Assembly (NCBI RefSeq): GCF_005222485.1
Contig: NZ_CP029078.1
Span: forward strand, 8,867,501-8,931,500
Length of the DNA: 64,000 nucleotides
Direction of reading: 5' to 3'
From: Streptomyces griseoviridis
GTDB lineage: Bacteria; Actinomycetota; Actinomycetes; Streptomycetales; Streptomycetaceae
In this document: piece by piece, positions 1 through 9,291 of the stretch
How positions within the stretch are numbered: position 1 is the stretch's first letter
How the letters are laid out: each line of letters starts with the position of its first letter
Position numbers and translations under genes: made by a program
Notes under the pieces: model-generated
Told to the model about the DNA's origin: nothing
Seen by the model: only the letters and a program-made list of their open reading frames with translations
The model's database searches: none

Positions 1-1202
1 AGCAGACCGTTGACGGCGAAGTCGTGCTGGACCGGGTCGGCGAGATCGCCCAGGGTGATGACGTCGAGGACGCCGGCCCTGAACCGTTCCTCGACGGCGT
101 CCGCGATCTGCTCGGGTGTGCCCGCCTCGGCCCAGTGACCGGTGTCCTGCGCCGCGACGACGAGTTCCCGCAGGGTGCGGCCCGCCCGCGCGTAGCCGGA
201 GAAGATCTCGACGCGCCCGCGCCGCCCGTTGACGGTCGTGAGGTCGGGCAACAGGCTCTCGGGGAGCCTCGCGTCGAGGGGCACCTCGGACAGGTCGACC
301 CCGCCGCCCAGCATGTCGGCCACCTGCGCACGTCCGCGCTCGAAGTCGATCGCCTCGTGCCGCTCCCTGACCAGACGCCGTGCCTCCCGCTCGGTGGCGC
401 CGTAGGTCGCGTGCAGCGAGGAGAAGATCAGCGGCAGCCCGTCCCGGCGTCCGAGACGGCGGGCCTCGCCGCGGATCCTCCGGGTGAAGTCCGCGGCGAT
501 CTCCAGAGTGGGCAGGGAGGTGAAGACGATCTCGGCGTACCGGGCGCCCAACGCCCGTCCCGCGTCGGACTGCCCGGCCTGGATCTGCACCGGGCGGCCC
601 TGCGGCAGCGGCGGGATGTTGAGCGGCCCGGCCACCTCGAAGAAACGGCCCGCGTGGTGGACGGGGTGCACCCGGTCGCGGTGCAGCACCGCCCGCCCGT
701 CCGCGCCGACGGTCAGCGCGTCGTGCTCCCAGCTGTCCCACAACGCGTTGACCACCTCGAGCGTCTCCGCGGCGCGCGCGTAGCGGTCCTCCGGGCTGGG
801 CAGTCCGCCGGGCCCGAAGTTCTCCTCGCCGACCGCCGAGGTCACCAGGTTCCAGGCGGCCCGGCCCTTGCTGACATGGTCCAGGGTGCCGAACAGCCGG
901 GCCAGGTTGAACGGATGGTGGAAGGTGGAGGAGACCGTGGCGATCAGGCCGATCCGCGAGGTCACCTGGCTCAGCGCCGAGACGAACACCAGCGGCTCCT
1001 GGGTGCCGATGCCGCCCTGCGCGTCGAACCGCAGCAGGTCGGCGGTGAACAGCGCGTCGATCCGCGCGGCCTCGGCGAGCCGCGCCACGCGCACCGCCCG
1101 GTCCAGGGTGGAGCTGCCCGGGTCGAGCGCCAGGTCGTAGGTCTCCGACGTGCCGCCCGCTCCGGTCACGGTCCTGAGCGTCCTCGGCTGCTTCGTGCTC
1201 AC
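1..1202 (-). CDS. NtaA/DmoA-family FMN-dependent monooxygenase (3' end outside window)
   Basis: Translating the reverse strand gives about 400 residues of a luciferase-like TIM-barrel flavin monooxygenase of the NtaA/SnaA/DszA class. Typical segments are FTADLLRF near residue 50, the run FHHPFNLARLFGTLDHVSKG, then RAAWNLVTSAV, the RYARAAE segment, and VQIQAGQSDAGR. Such enzymes use FMNH2 from a partner reductase to oxygenate sulfur or nitrogen compounds. The GTG chosen at 1202 follows a weak GGGACGGA. Another in-frame GTG lies 18 bases upstream. The usual first beta strand (KRQxHLNxF type) is not evident, so the N terminus may be misplaced or shortened. The substrate cannot be read from the sequence. 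Confidence 0.85.
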   Translation of the reverse strand, partial: MSTKQPRTLRTVTGAGGTSETYDLALDPGSSTLDRAVRVARLAEAARIDALFTADLLRFDAQGGIGTQEPLVFVSALSQVTSRIGLIATVSSTFHHPFNLARLFGTLDHVSKGRAAWNLVTSAVGEENFGPGGLPSPEDRYARAAETLEVVNALWDSWEHDALTVGADGRAVLHRDRVHPVHHAGRFFEVAGPLNIPPLPQGRPVQIQAGQSDAGRALGARYAEIVFTSLPTLEIAADFTRRIRGEARRLGRRDGLPLIFSSLHATYGATEREARRLVRERHEAIDFERGRAQVADMLGGGVDLSEVPLDARLPESLLPDLTTVNGRRGRVEIFSGYARAGRTLRELVVAAQDTGHWAEAGTPEQIADAVEERFRAGVLDVITLGDLADPVQHDFAVNGL

Positions 1203-1375
1203 GTTCGTCCCGTCCCACCGACGCGGCGGTGTGTGTACGTGGTTGTCCAGGTGACGGCGGCGCGCCGGGACGGCCCCCGCCCGAGGTACCGGGAGGGAGC
1301 CGCCCCGGCGCAGGCGCCGGTTGTCGCCACGCGCGCCGCGGTCGGGCGGGGGAGCCCCGGCTGCGGCGCGCGCTG

Positions 1376-2584
1376 TCACGGCACGAGCTTCAGCAGCTTG
1401 TTCGGCGAGCCGGTGCCGATCCCCGTGAGGACGTTGTTGGTCGCCCCGCCCACCAGGGCGGAGGCGACGGCGGCCGGGGACGAGCCCGGGTGCGCGGTCA
1501 GGTAGAGCGCCGCCGCGCCGGAGACGTGCGGGGCGGCGAACGAGGTGCCGTTACCGGTGTACGTGGCGGTGTCGGAGCTGTTCCAGGCCGCGGTGATGCC
1601 GGACCCGGGGGCGAAGAGGTCCACCGTCGGACCGTAGTTGGAGTAGCTGGCTCGGGCGTCGGCGCTGGTGGTGGCGCCCACGGTGATCGCCGCGGCGACC
1701 CGCGCCGGTGAGTAGTTGGAGGCCAGGGCGCCGGAGTTGCCGGCCGCTATGGAGTAAGTGACGCCGGACGCGATGGAGTTGTTCACCGCGCTGTCGAGCG
1801 TGGTGCTGGCGCCGCCGCCGAGCGAGACGTTGGCGACGGAGTCGGCGACATGGTTGGCGGTGATCCAGTCCACGCCGGCGATGACGCCCGCGGTGGTCCC
1901 GGAGCCGTCGTTGCCGAGCACCCGGACCGCCACGATCTTCGCCTTCTTGGCGACGCCGTAGGTGGTGCCCGCGGTGACCGTGGCGACGAAGGTGCCGTGG
2001 CCGTAGCCGTCCTGGGCGGTGGCGTCGTTGTCGACGAAGTCCCAGCCGTAGGAGGCCCGTCCGGCGATCTCCTGGTGCGTGATACGGACGCCGGTGTCGA
2101 GGACGTACACGGTCGAACCGCTGCCCCCGTTGTCGGGGTAGGTGTAGGTGCCGCTCAGCGGGAGGTTGCTCTGGTCGATCCGGTCGAGGCCCCAGGGCGC
2201 GTTCGTCTGGGTGCCGAGCGTGTGGACCACCTGGTCCTGCTCGACGGAGGCGACGTCCGGGTCGGCCGCGAGCTTCCTGGCCTGGCTGCCGCTGAGGGTG
2301 GCGGCGTAGCCGTTCAGCGCGGCGGTGTAGGTCCGCTTGACCTTGCCGCCGTACTCGGCGATCAGGTTCCTGCCCTGTGCGGCGTTCGCCTTGAAGCCGA
2401 CATCGTCCTTGAGGGTCACCAGGTAGCTGCCGGACACGGCGTCGGCGGATCCGGCCCCCAGCACCGTGCCTTCGCGCGGTACGGCGTCGGCGGGTAACGC
2501 GGTGACGGCGGCGGCGACGGCCGTCGCCGCCGTGGTGGCGAGGGCGATGGCGATCCTCCGCCTGACGACGCGTACTGCTCTCAT
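1376..2584 (-). CDS. Secreted S8 family peptidase (subtilisin, proteinase K-like)
   Basis: The 402-residue preproprotein has a basic N terminus and hydrophobic signal peptide (about 1-35), an I9 propeptide domain (about 52-122, from SYLVTLKDD) and a subtilase domain. The triad is visible as Asp163 (VLDTGV), His196 (GHGTFVA) and Ser348 (GTSFAAPHVSG), with oxyanion Asn283 (AGNSG). It should be a secreted serine endopeptidase that removes its own propeptide. The ATG at 2584 was chosen because GAGGAGG lies about 8 bases upstream; an ATG 24 bases earlier would add residues without a ribosome site. It is monocistronic. No terminal sorting domain or extra beta-propeller is present. Confidence 0.95.
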   Translation of the reverse strand: MRAVRVVRRRIAIALATTAATAVAAAVTALPADAVPREGTVLGAGSADAVSGSYLVTLKDDVGFKANAAQGRNLIAEYGGKVKRTYTAALNGYAATLSGSQARKLAADPDVASVEQDQVVHTLGTQTNAPWGLDRIDQSNLPLSGTYTYPDNGGSGSTVYVLDTGVRITHQEIAGRASYGWDFVDNDATAQDGYGHGTFVATVTAGTTYGVAKKAKIVAVRVLGNDGSGTTAGVIAGVDWITANHVADSVANVSLGGGASTTLDSAVNNSIASGVTYSIAAGNSGALASNYSPARVAAAITVGATTSADARASYSNYGPTVDLFAPGSGITAAWNSSDTATYTGNGTSFAAPHVSGAAALYLTAHPGSSPAAVASALVGGATNNVLTGIGTGSPNKLLKLVP

Positions 2585-2978
2585 CGAAGGTCCTCCTCGG
2601 TCGGGCACGTGCCGTGCGGGACGGGCACGCGCCGGGCCTTGACCGGCACTCGGGTCGGTGCCTTGCAGCGACGATGCGGCCGCTCCCGGCGACGGGGCAA
2701 GGAATCCCCAAGAGGGTCATGAACACGACATGTGCGGTCATGGTGCGCAACGCCGCGGCAATACGGAGGTAATGGGGGGACCGGCGAACCGTGACGAACT
2801 GGCTGTCAAGCGGCCATGGCACACAACTGTGAAGGAACGAGGCGGTGCTTGACGGCCGCAGTCGGTGACGGGGGCTCGGTGCGAACGAGACACCTCAGGG
2901 GGATAACGGGTCAAGTCGGCTGCTGGAGACGGTCGAACAGACAGATCCTTTCTCCGAGACGAGTGGGATGATCCCGCC
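2585..2978. other. Intergenic region between divergent genes
   Basis: This 394-bp stretch separates the subtilisin gene from the small plus-strand gene at 2979. It must hold the promoters of both. A TTGACA hexamer sits on the minus strand at 2804-2809 but I found no convincing -10 at proper spacing. No RNA gene or convincing short gene was seen. Confidence 0.5.
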
Positions 2979-3362
2979 GTGGATACTCACGGTTCTTCGT
3001 TTCGCCGGCGCCTCCTGATCGAGTCGCTGACGGTGATGGCGGCATCGGCATCGGACCAGACAGCGTGGTTGGAGAGACACGGTGTCGTGACGGACGAGAT
3101 CGCCCTCGATTTCGAGCACGCATTCCGTATGGCCGAGCGCTTGGTGGAGGAAGGGCTCCTCGGCCGTGACTCGTTGCCCGACCTGCGGGTGATCGACTCG
3201 ATCTTCGACGGGATGACACGCGACGAAACCACGAACCGGTGGACGACAGCGGCTCTTGGCCGCGACCCCGGGTGGAATGCTGTCCGGGAACTGGCGCGGA
3301 CCGTTCTCGCCAGGCAAGGCGTGGACGCCTCGGTGCTGCCGGACATTCGCGTTGTTCGGTGA
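2979..3362 (+). CDS. Hypothetical protein, possibly truncated at its C terminus
   Basis: This 127-residue soluble protein has normal Streptomyces codon use, so it is probably real. Segments such as LDFEHAFRMAERLVEEG and DSIFDGMTRDETTNRWT are acidic and helical, with no membrane segment, signal peptide or metal motif. I do not recognise the family. It starts with GTG after a weak GGGATGA. The stop codon TGA at 3360-3362 lies exactly where the remnant IS110 transposase begins on the other strand, so the original C terminus may have been cut off when the element was inserted or deleted. Confidence 0.6.
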   Translation: MDTHGSSFRRRLLIESLTVMAASASDQTAWLERHGVVTDEIALDFEHAFRMAERLVEEGLLGRDSLPDLRVIDSIFDGMTRDETTNRWTTAALGRDPGWNAVRELARTVLARQGVDASVLPDIRVVR

Positions 3363-4437
3363 AGGCTCGAAAGTAGCCGGCGTGGTTGAGCCGGTCGTTC
3401 TTCACCCATCGCCGGGAGACGCTCGACTTCTTCCCAGAGGCTCTGGTGATGGGCGAGGAGCCTGCGTATGCCGTCAGGCCGCGGGCGTCGGCAAAGCGAT
3501 TGCGGTCGTCGCCGATCTCGGCAAGCACCCGGGCGCCGAGTTGGACGCCGAGGCCGGGGAAGCTGAGGAGGATGTCAGCGTTCGGGTGCTGAGGGAAAGC
3601 GTCTTCGACCGCCCCAGCGAGGTCGTCGGCAGCCGTGCAGGCTGCCTCCAGCTGCGCCAGGAGGGCGTGCGTCTGCTTGCCGAGGGCTTCTTCGACCAGC
3701 GGCGAGTGGTGGGCCCACTCGGCCCGGAAGATGTCACGGACGCGGTCCGCTTCGGTGGCGATGCTCCGTTCATGACCGGCGCGTTTCAGAGCGACCTGCA
3801 GCTGCGCGTGCGCCGTGCAGCCTGGGTCGGCGTGGCAGCGACCCCCCCCAGGATCTCCCGTGCTTCCCGTCGGCAGGGAGCGTTCCTCCAAGGCTCGAAG
3901 GCGGCCAGCGCGGCAGGGTAGTACTCACGCGGGGGAGCCGAGTTGCTTGGAGATCTGCTGACGGTTCCACGTCGCGTCCTGCTGGGCGCGGGCCAGCACG
4001 GCGATCGCTCGACCGAGTTCGCTGTCGTCAGGCAAGGGACGGTGAGCGTGCGTGTCCGTGCGCAAGTTGTTTGCCAGTACGAGGGCATCGCCAGGGTCGG
4101 ACTTCTTGCGCGACACGCTATGCCTGTCGCGGTAGCGAGCAGCAGCCATCGGGCTGATCGCAAAAACCTTGCGCTTCCCGGTCCGCAGCACAGGCACCAG
4201 CAGGCCGCGCGAGGTCTCGATCGCGACCGGGATCGGCGCCTGCTCGGCGTCACCGTGCTCGGCCAGTAGGTCAAGCAACGCGCGGTAGCCGACGGCATCG
4301 TCGGTGATGCGCAGCTTCGCGATTAACTGGCCGCTGTCGTCGACCAGGGCGACGTCGTGATGCCGCTCGGCCCAGTCGATTCCGCAGTAGATCAAGGTCT
4401 TCCTTCCCCGTGACGTTGTTGTGCTGGTCGCGAGCAC
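3363..4437 (-). pseudogene. IS110-family transposase, frameshifted and 3'-truncated
   Basis: The N-terminal DEDD domain (4437 down to 3925) reads well, from IYCGIDWAERHHDVALVDDSG through RKKSDPGDALVLANNLRTD. Homology then moves to a second frame (REYYPAALAAFEPW, near 3920-3850) and a third (QVALKRAGHERSIATEADRV onward), so there are at least two frameshifts; one region contains a run of C near 3842. The C-terminal transposase_20 domain with FPGLGVQLGARVLAEIGDD and LTAYAGSSP is present but stops at GYFRAF near 3365, losing the last part of the protein. IS110 elements lack terminal inverted repeats, so the ends cannot be placed. It cannot encode an active enzyme. Confidence 0.88.
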
Positions 4438-4813
4438 ATGCGGGCCACGCGGCGACCTGATTCCAGGACTCCGCCCTACGGCTGGTCCGCCACCTCAGTA
4501 GCTGTTCGTGGCAGCAACTCGCCTCACGGGCCTCGGTCTTGGCAGGAGCTCAAGGGCTCGGGCTTCACAAGAGGTCACCGTGTGGCGGGCTCGTACTACC
4601 AACTGCAACAAGTGATCAAGGGGCGGGTGTTGACGTCCGGAGGCGCCGGGCGGCGAGCGATCTTCCTCATCGTCCCTCTCCGTGAAGAGAATTTGACGTG
4701 AGCGTGTTGACGTCCCCACGTCACGAAGCCGGCCCGGTGCGAACGGAGCTGACGCCCCCGGCTAGCGGGCCCCCGATCGCCGCGCGTCGCGGCGTCCGCA
4801 CCGCCTCCCTCCC
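4438..4813. other. Intergenic region beside the IS110 remnant
   Basis: This 376-bp stretch lies between the transposase start and the stop of the aldo/keto reductase gene. It may contain the lost left flank of the insertion element. I saw no coding sequence with convincing codon use, no RNA gene and no clear hairpin. Confidence 0.4.
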
Positions 4814-5908
4814 TCAGAGCCCGGAGCGCCGCCCTCGATCCCACCTGCGCCGGGACTCGATCGTCAGGTCGCCCGTCGTCACCCTGCGGATGTGGTCGCT
4901 CGCCAGCAGGTCGTGCGGGAAGCCGAGCGGCACGGCGCTCGCCTCGTCGAGGCGGGCCAGTTGGGACGCGGTGAGGTCGACGTCCAGGGCAACGAGGTTG
5001 TCCCTCAGCTGCGCGGGGGTGCGGGCGCCGATGATCGGCGCCGTCACGCCCGGACTCCGCAGCGTCCAGGCCAGCGCCACCTGGGCCGGTGTGCGGCCCG
5101 ACTCCGTGGCGACCTCCTTCACGACGTCGGCGACGGCGAGGTTGCGCTCGGTGACCGCGCCCAGAGCGAGGTTGAAGCTCCTGCGGGTGCCGTCGTCGGA
5201 GGTGTCGCCCGCCGCGCTCAGGTCGGCACGGCCATACTTGCCGGTGAGCACCCCACCTGCCAGCGGGGAGTACGGGATCACCCCGAGACCCATCTCCCGC
5301 GCCATCGGGATCAGGTCACGTTCCCCGGTGCGCTCGATCAGGTTGTACTCGATCTGCAGCGCGACCAGCGGCGACCAGCCGCGCAGATCGGCGATCGTCT
5401 GCATCCGCGACACCTGCCAGGCGGGCGCGTTGCAGATCGCCACGTAGAGGATCTTGCCCTGCCTGACCAGGTCGTCCATTCCGCGCAGGATCTCCTCGAC
5501 CGGTGTCGTGTCGTCCCACACGTGCAGATAGAGCAGATCGATGTAGTCGGTGCCGAGCTGCCGCAGGCTCGCCTCCACCGACGCGAAGAGGCTCTTGCGG
5601 TGACTGCCCGCGGAGTTGGGGTCGCCCGGCCTGCGCAGCGTCGTGTACTTCGTCGCCAGGACGAGGCTCTCGCGCCGGTCCCGCGCGAAGGCGCCCAGCA
5701 GGCGTTCGGAACTGCCGTCGGTGTAGGTGTTGGCGGTGTCGACGAAGTTGCCGCCCCGCTCGGTGTACAGGTCGAACAGCGTGCGGGCCTCGTCCCGTCC
5801 GGCTCCCCAGCCCCAGTCGGTGCCGAAGGTCGCTGCGCCGAGTGCCAGCGGTGAGACCCGCAGCCCGGAGCGGCCCAACAGGCGGTAGTTGTCGAGGGCG
5901 AGCGTCAT
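4814..5908 (-). CDS. Aldo/keto reductase
   Basis: This 364-residue NADPH-dependent TIM-barrel oxidoreductase has all four catalytic residues: Asp57 and Tyr62 (FVDTANTY), Lys87 (ATKYTT) and His129 (LLYLHVWD). The N terminus LLGRSGLRVSPLALG and the C-terminal VTAPIIGART cofactor loop are typical of the YghZ/Tas-like, potassium-channel-beta-like AKRs. Two adjacent ATGs exist; GGGAG is 6 bases from the second (5908) and only 3 from the first (5911), so 5908 is preferred. It is divergent from an XRE regulator with a nested palindrome between them, which suggests induction by a small carbonyl compound. The substrate is unknown. Confidence 0.92.
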   Translation of the reverse strand: MTLALDNYRLLGRSGLRVSPLALGAATFGTDWGWGAGRDEARTLFDLYTERGGNFVDTANTYTDGSSERLLGAFARDRRESLVLATKYTTLRRPGDPNSAGSHRKSLFASVEASLRQLGTDYIDLLYLHVWDDTTPVEEILRGMDDLVRQGKILYVAICNAPAWQVSRMQTIADLRGWSPLVALQIEYNLIERTGERDLIPMAREMGLGVIPYSPLAGGVLTGKYGRADLSAAGDTSDDGTRRSFNLALGAVTERNLAVADVVKEVATESGRTPAQVALAWTLRSPGVTAPIIGARTPAQLRDNLVALDVDLTASQLARLDEASAVPLGFPHDLLASDHIRRVTTGDLTIESRRRWDRGRRSGL

Positions 5909-5981
5909 CATGTGCTCCCGTGTTCCTGTGCTCGTGACCGGTGTCGGACTCGAACCTGCCAGCGTCCCGGGCCATGAGTAA

Positions 5982-6011
5982 GGGAAGGACGTTCCTGGGA
6001 ACAGCCTTCCC
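5982..6011. promoter_or_regulatory. Nested inverted repeat, candidate operator between AKR and XRE genes
   Basis: Two concentric palindromes share a centre: outer arms GGGAAGG (5982-5988) and CCTTCCC (6005-6011), inner arms GTTCC (5991-5995) and GGAAC (5998-6002). Overall 12 of 14 positions pair. It lies 21 bases before the regulator start and 73 bases from the reductase start, the expected place for an autoregulatory site. Confidence 0.6.
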
Positions 6012-6031
6012 ACGACCGCTGTTGGACGGGC

Positions 6032-6865
6032 ATGACGACGCGCACCCTGGACCCGACACGGGAGTTGGCTGCTTTCCTGCGGTCCCGACGTGAACTCCTC
6101 GCCCCGCACGAGGTCGGACTGCCGTCCCGCCGGGGGACCAGGCGGACGCCGGGACTGCGCCGCGAGGAGGTCGCCGAACTGGCCGGGGTCAGCACCGACT
6201 ACGTCGTCCGCCTCGAACAGGCCCGTGGACTGCGGCCGTCGGCGGAGGTGGTGGAGGCACTCGCCCGCGCGCTGCGGCTCGCCCCCGACGAACGCGCCTA
6301 CCTCTTCGACCTGGCCCAGCGCCACCCCCGCAAGCCCGAAGCGCCCGCCACCACCGCGGCGGGGCCACTGGCCCGACTGGTCGCCGACCTGTCGCCGCTG
6401 CCCGCCATGCTGCTGAACCACCGCTTCGACATCCTGGCCTGGAACCCGGAGATGACGCGGCTGCTCCTGGACTTCAGCACGCTGCTGCCGTCCCGCCGCA
6501 ACGCGATGTGGCTGTGCCTGGCGCACCCCGGGATCAGCGCGTGCTACGTCGACCGCGACCGGGTCGTACGGGAGGGCGTCGCCCACCTGCGTGCCGCGTG
6601 GGCCGCACACCCGCAGGACCGGAGGCTCACCGACCTCATCACCGAACTCACCGCACTCGACGAGGAGTTCGCCCGCCTGTGGGCCCAGCGGGACATCAGG
6701 GCCACCGGCCGGGGCAGCAAGGCGATGCGCCATCCGGACGTCGGGACGATCGCCGTCGACTTCGAGGTCCTGATGCCGCTCAAGGACACCGACCAGCGGC
6801 TGATGATCTGCCGCCCGGCGGACGAGGCGAGCCGCATGGCACTGGAGCGCCTGAGCGCCGGCTGA
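6032..6865 (+). CDS. XRE family regulator with MmyB-type C-terminal domain
   Basis: This 277-residue protein has an N-terminal helix-turn-helix (about 38-75; LRREEVAELAGVS and YVVRLEQARGLRPS) and an MmyB-like sensing domain containing LNHRFDILAWNPEM. This family normally senses small molecules or fatty acids and controls an adjacent oxidoreductase. It is transcribed away from the aldo/keto reductase, sharing a short intergenic region with a nested palindrome. The start ATG at 6032 matches the family N terminus (RELAAFLRSRRE). Two more proteins of this architecture occur at 9292 and 58328. Confidence 0.93.
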   Translation: MTTRTLDPTRELAAFLRSRRELLAPHEVGLPSRRGTRRTPGLRREEVAELAGVSTDYVVRLEQARGLRPSAEVVEALARALRLAPDERAYLFDLAQRHPRKPEAPATTAAGPLARLVADLSPLPAMLLNHRFDILAWNPEMTRLLLDFSTLLPSRRNAMWLCLAHPGISACYVDRDRVVREGVAHLRAAWAAHPQDRRLTDLITELTALDEEFARLWAQRDIRATGRGSKAMRHPDVGTIAVDFEVLMPLKDTDQRLMICRPADEASRMALERLSAG

Positions 6866-7139
6866 CCCGGCCGCCGCCACGACGAGCCCGCCTGCTCCGA
6901 CGCCCCCTTGGACGCTCCGTCGACCGGGACACGACGCCCGCCGACGAGAGGACGGACGCCGACGAGAGCGCGCTCGCCGGCTTCCTGGCGGCAGCCGGCA
7001 GCCGGCTGCCTGATGGCCGCCCTCGCGTTCCTCGCGATCCGGGTGAACGGACTCGTCGCCCTCTTCGACCGGGAACGCACCGCGAGGACGGGCGAGCGCA
7101 CCTCGTGCAGGGCGCCCCCCCGTCCCCGGGCCGCGTCCG

Positions 7140-8090
7140 TCAGACGCGGGAGAAGGGCGCCCACCGGGAGATCCCGAACCCGGCTCCCTCGCGGCGGATC
7201 TCGAAGGCGCCGTGGCCGGGCAGATGGGCCGGCAGCAGCAGCGCGTTGTGGTCCGCGGCCCAGCCGTACAGCCGTCCCCTGCTGGCGCGCGCGGCGTCCT
7301 CGTCCTCCTCGAAGCAGCTGTTGAGATGCGGCTCGTGGACCTGGATCGCGCCGTGCATCAGATCGCCCGCGAAGACCGCGCGGTCGCCGCCGGACTCCAG
7401 ATGAATGACCGACGAGCCGGGGGTGTGCCCGGGTGCCGCCTCCAGCCGGAGGTTGCCGTCGATGACGTACGACCCGCTCCAGGTCGTGACGAGCCCGGCG
7501 TCGATCACCGGGTCGACGCTGTCCTCGTAGACGTTCTGGTTGCCCCGCCCGAACACGGTGCGGTGCAGGTTCTCCGGGCGCCAGTACTCGACGTCCGGCT
7601 GCGGCATCAGATACGTCGCGTTGGGGAAGGTCGGCACCCAGTCGCGGCCCTCCAGCCGGGTGTTCCAGCCCACGTGGTCGTCGTGCAGATGCGTGTTGAC
7701 GACGAGGTCGACGTCCTCGGGCTCGATCCCGGCGGCGGCGAGATTCTCCAGGTACCGGGTGTCGAGGTACGACCAGATGGGCTGGAGCGGACGGTACTTG
7801 CCGTTGCCCGCGCCGGTGTCGATCAGGATGACGCGGCCCTCGCTGCGCAGCGCCCAGCTCTGGGTGGCGACGCGGGTCAGGTCGGTGGCGGGCTCCCAGT
7901 GGTCAGGGTCGAGCAGGGAGGCGTGGCGCCGCCAGTCCGCCGCGGTGCTGGTCGGGAAGAAGACGTCGGTCGTCATCGGGGAGGTCTCCGCGTACTCGAT
8001 GACGCGGGTGATCTCGACGTCCCCGAGTTCGATCCGGGTGATCCGGGACGCGGGGGCCGTCGACGTCGGCAGGGACGGGGTGGTGGACAT
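7140..8090 (-). CDS. MBL-fold metallo-hydrolase
   Basis: This 316-residue metallo-beta-lactamase fold enzyme has the metal motif THLHDDHVGWN (His134, His136, Asp138, His139), a third ligand in APGHTPG and Asp in VFAGDLMHG. It resembles AttM/AidC-like lactonases and alkyl or aryl hydrolases, but the substrate is uncertain. There is no signal peptide. It starts 29 bases after the SMP-30-like gene stops, so the two form one transcription unit. A lactonase-like enzyme beside a gluconolactonase-fold protein suggests lactone or ester hydrolysis, but this is inference. Confidence 0.9.
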   Translation of the reverse strand: MSTTPSLPTSTAPASRITRIELGDVEITRVIEYAETSPMTTDVFFPTSTAADWRRHASLLDPDHWEPATDLTRVATQSWALRSEGRVILIDTGAGNGKYRPLQPIWSYLDTRYLENLAAAGIEPEDVDLVVNTHLHDDHVGWNTRLEGRDWVPTFPNATYLMPQPDVEYWRPENLHRTVFGRGNQNVYEDSVDPVIDAGLVTTWSGSYVIDGNLRLEAAPGHTPGSSVIHLESGGDRAVFAGDLMHGAIQVHEPHLNSCFEEDEDAARASRGRLYGWAADHNALLLPAHLPGHGAFEIRREGAGFGISRWAPFSRV

Positions 8091-8119
8091 GTCGGTACCT
8101 CGGGGGAGTGGGGGCGGGG

Positions 8120-9091
8120 TCAGCGGGAGAGGCGGGCGACCAGCAGGTTCGGGTCGGCCTTGGTGGTGTAGGCGGCGCTCGGCACGTAGACGGAGGTGCC
8201 GTTGATCGCGACGGAGGTGGGGTTCGACAGGCCGTCGCGCTCCGTCAGCACGGTCCTGCGCCGGCCCGAGCCGTCGGCGAGGACCACCTCGTTCTCGGTC
8301 ACGAGCGCCGCGAGGAACGTGTCGCCGCTGCCGGTGAACGCGAAGTCGTCGATGCCCTGGAGGCCGTCGGCGAACGTCTCGAACACGCCCGCGTCGGGCC
8401 CGCCGAGCGGAGCGCGCAGCACGGTGCCCTTGTCCAGGTTCGAGACATACAGGTGACGGCCCCTGATCTTGGCTCCGTTGACGCCGAGGAAACCGGCCGG
8501 GGCGAGGGCCTCGCTGTCGCTGAACACGGAGACCTCGCCCCTGTCGCGGCCCCGGGTCGCGACCGTGTGGACGGCGCCCCTGGCGGAGTCGGTGACGTAC
8601 AGGGCGCCGGTCTCCCGGTCCATGACCATGCCGTTGGGCAGGCCGTCGGCGGGCAGGTCGGCGAGCTTGCGGGGCGGCTGCCCCTCGACGAACGTCCAGA
8701 CGCCGGTCTCCCGCGCGGCACCGGTCGCGTACAGCACGTAGAACCGGTCGCCGTCGCGGACCAGCCCGGTCGCCAGGGGGAAGCCGAGCAGCGGCGTGAC
8801 CGCGGCCGGGTCCCGCGGCGCGGGCAGGGTGGCCAGCACCCGGGTCGTGCCGTCGGCGGCGATCCGGGCGACCTGGCGGGCCCCGGCGAAGGTGACGTCG
8901 ACACCACCGCCGGGGTCGAGCACCACGTTCTCCGGCATCTGGCCCGCGGCCAGATCGAGATGGACGAGGACCGATCCACGGGACACCGGGCGGACGGCGG
9001 CGGCGGGCACCGCGGGCGGCGACGCGCCGGCGCCGAGAACGGCCGCGGCGAGCGGGACACCGAGGAACGCGGGGAGGAACTGCACGGACAT
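8120..9091 (-). CDS. Secreted SMP-30/gluconolactonase/LRE-like beta-propeller protein
   Basis: This 323-residue protein has a hydrophobic N terminus compatible with a signal peptide (about 1-30) followed by repeated beta-propeller blades: MPENVVLDPGGGVDVTFAG, LPNGMVMDRETGALYVTDS and LSNPTSVAINGTSVYVPSA. These are hallmarks of the SMP-30/strictosidine-synthase-like six-bladed fold, many members of which are calcium-dependent lactonases. It is first in an operon with the downstream MBL hydrolase and is divergent from the XRE regulator at 9292. Residues needed for lactonase activity cannot be assigned without an alignment. Confidence 0.82.
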   Translation of the reverse strand: MSVQFLPAFLGVPLAAAVLGAGASPPAVPAAAVRPVSRGSVLVHLDLAAGQMPENVVLDPGGGVDVTFAGARQVARIAADGTTRVLATLPAPRDPAAVTPLLGFPLATGLVRDGDRFYVLYATGAARETGVWTFVEGQPPRKLADLPADGLPNGMVMDRETGALYVTDSARGAVHTVATRGRDRGEVSVFSDSEALAPAGFLGVNGAKIRGRHLYVSNLDKGTVLRAPLGGPDAGVFETFADGLQGIDDFAFTGSGDTFLAALVTENEVVLADGSGRRRTVLTERDGLSNPTSVAINGTSVYVPSAAYTTKADPNLLVARLSR

Positions 9092-9291
9092 GACGGCCTT
9101 TCGGTAAGCGGTCGCGAGAGGGCGGGGCGCGCCGACGGATGCTCCGCGACCTCGTGACCGAGTGACGGGAGCGGTCGCGCCGGTGCCCTGCCGACGACTC
9201 TGCGGACCGCGCGCCGCCTTATCCAGGCCCGCTCCTGGCTACCCCTGACAGGTGCAGGCACCGGCACGGCCGGCCGCGCATACTTGCCGCC

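Noticed and set aside
24..1505. Long plus-strand open frame of 493 codons
   Set aside because: It is antisense to the clear flavin monooxygenase and subtilisin genes; high GC opens shadow frames.
2658..2852. 64-codon plus-strand frame in the subtilisin upstream region
   Set aside because: No ribosome site, odd composition and no family; probably chance.
5909..6880. Upstream continuation of the AKR frame
   Set aside because: It is antisense to the XRE gene and has no homology; the AKR start is set by ATG and GGGAG.
6997..7010. 14-base palindrome GGCAGCCGGCTGCC
   Set aside because: Arms have no loop and it is GC-rich; it could form by chance, so not called as terminator.
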